Assembly (NCBI GenBank): GCA_036362985.1
Contig: JAYGXS010000008.1
Location: 25,533,735 to 25,597,734 of the forward strand
Direction: 5' to 3'
Source: Ligula intestinalis
Taxonomy: Eukaryota > Platyhelminthes > Cestoda > Diphyllobothriidea > Diphyllobothriidae
Length of the DNA: 64,000 nucleotides
Part shown: piece after piece, positions 62,695 through 64,000 of the stretch
How positions within the stretch are numbered: position 1 is the first letter of the stretch
How the letters are laid out: each line of letters begins with the position of its first letter
Made by a program: the position numbers and the translations under genes
Notes under the pieces: generated by a model
What the model saw: the letters and a program-made list of their open reading frames with translations, nothing else
The model's database searches: none
What the model was told of the DNA's origin: nothing

Positions 62695-64000
62695 GTGAGT
62701 TATTTTTAGCAGTAAAAATCGGCAGGGGTTCAGAGTATTGCCGCTTAATGGTAATAGGTGTTACTTAGCTAGTCTTATCACTCTTTCGTTAACCAATAGA
62801 AGTTGTTCCTATAATTTTCTTGGTTTATAGGCTCCCCCTGCTAAACAGTAGGAATTGACCTTATAGTTTTCTGGGTCTTTTTCGTTCTTTCCGCAACCAC
62901 TTAACTTACGTTTTTGTTCAGTAAAAAAATTACAAACAGCTTTAATTTATTTTCTATTGTGCAGCTACAAGGCATTAAACACGCATTAATAAAGCATTAA
63001 ACCTTCAACCAGGAATTTCGTAAGACATTTGGGCTGGAAGTCTTTTACCATTGGATGGCCCCGCAATTCATGCCTACCTAAAAATTAAACAGTTAAGCGG
63101 CTTGGTTCAAAAATAACCAGGGCTTCTCTGGCCATCTAAGGACCGAATCAGTCTGTTTTTAACGGTGATTTCTGTAATACGTATAGTGTGGCTTACTGAT
63201 GGGCAGAATTTTATACTAACCCCATGAGTCTTTCATCTTATTAGTTAAGCTAACGAGATTGAAAGGGCGTCAGCTATCAGCTGAGGATCAAACTGGTTGA
63301 AACGAGTAGTTCGGACCATGGACCAAGTTCATTAAGAGCCTTGCTAAGCCATATGTAGTTACTTTTAAAAGCATGAACATTAGATATAGTTTCGTTGAAC
63401 GGCACTTACAGTTTATATTCTAGAACTTTTGAAACAGTACTTATAATTATTGGGATTGGAAAATGATTTAACTAACTGGTAGATATGGGTTCTTCCAGGA
63501 AAACAGAGGTCAACGAAAGAAACCGAAAATCAATACTAGAAAGGATTTTATACCGTACTTCCAACATAGGCAGAAGTACAAACCCACCTATGTAAACAGT
63601 TAGAGCACGTAGTGAACCTTCCATTGCCCTGGTAACATCGGACTCCCTGATTTTTACATTTCCCTGCGCATCTCTTTGCTTCAGCGTTTCTTCCAAAGTG
63701 TTTTAACATGCTTGCGTTACTCATAAGACTTTGTGACCAGGATTTACGACCTTAGTGACATTTTCTGTAAGATTTTCATTTCGTGCATTTTGTAATACGT
63801 AAAGCACGTTATGAAGTGAGAAGAAGCAGCTGATGAGCACTCGCTCGAAATTCATGGATTTATAAAATTATGATGTTTATGTCATGTATAAATAAACACA
63901 ATAAAACCGATGCAGTTACAATTTCCGTTGTATGATTAAGCAAGCTCCGCCTAGAAGACGCGAAACCACAAAAATAGCCCAACCATCAGAACTTACATGT
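62695..64000. other. Tetraspanin intron 5 to the window end
   Basis: No TGCTGTGG-type exon for the loop CCG motif and no TM4 exon were seen, so the next exon lies beyond 64000. The inverted partner of the 53.69 kb repeat is at about 62785-62885. A 74-codon minus-strand frame at 63472-63696 matches nothing I know. Confidence 0.5.

Overview
This is a 64 kb piece of a repeat-rich eukaryotic genome. It most likely comes from a parasitic flatworm (Platyhelminthes), perhaps a diphyllobothriidean tapeworm; that placement is my inference. The reasons are spliced genes with very short introns next to the start codon and multi-kilobase introns downstream, a tetraspanin gene, and introns filled with CR1-like LINEs, Penelope-like elements (PLEs) and tRNA-derived SINEs. 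There are no bacterial-style operons, no rRNA, no CRISPR and no convincing functional tRNA gene. A 100-base run of N (15030-15129) marks an assembly gap.

Left half (3.8-28.5 kb, minus strand): one gene, cytosolic isoleucyl-tRNA synthetase. I could place 19 coding exons whose splice phases agree at all 18 junctions. They give about 1192 codons from the start codon at 28460 to the donor at 3829. The HYGH and KMSKR signatures, the editing domain and the anticodon-binding region are all present. The C-terminal end was not found and probably lies beyond the left edge. Its introns range from 40 nt to 4.5 kb. The long ones hold LINE 3' ends, PLE termini and SINEs.

Middle (28.5-53.7 kb): no host gene that I can support. 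This is a graveyard of mobile elements: an inverted SINE pair around a LINE tail, LINE endonuclease fragments (32.5-34.1 kb, minus), a Ty3/gypsy relic (35.9-36.5 kb, plus), a PLE with reverse-transcriptase and GIY-YIG remnants (38.2-39.4 kb, minus), and a nearly full-length CR1-like LINE (40.46-45.5 kb, minus) with an open first ORF and a broken second ORF. A diverged pair of 0.8-1.35 kb repeats lies at 49.1-51.5 kb.

Right end (54.0-62.7 kb, plus strand): five coding exons of a tetraspanin. They cover transmembrane segments 1-3 and the start of the large extracellular loop. The CCG-containing exon and the fourth transmembrane segment must lie past the right edge. Its 5.5 kb third intron contains a GC-rich degenerate repeat array, a LINE fragment, a promoter-like GC-rich island and one half of a 550 bp direct duplication.

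The two host genes have no obvious functional link: one charges tRNA with isoleucine in the cytosol, the other is a membrane protein. The most interesting material is the repeat biology: hammerhead-ribozyme-like PLE termini, three head-to-head SINE pairs (one filling an entire intron between two synthetase exons), and a SINE read through as the N-terminus of a LINE ORF1.
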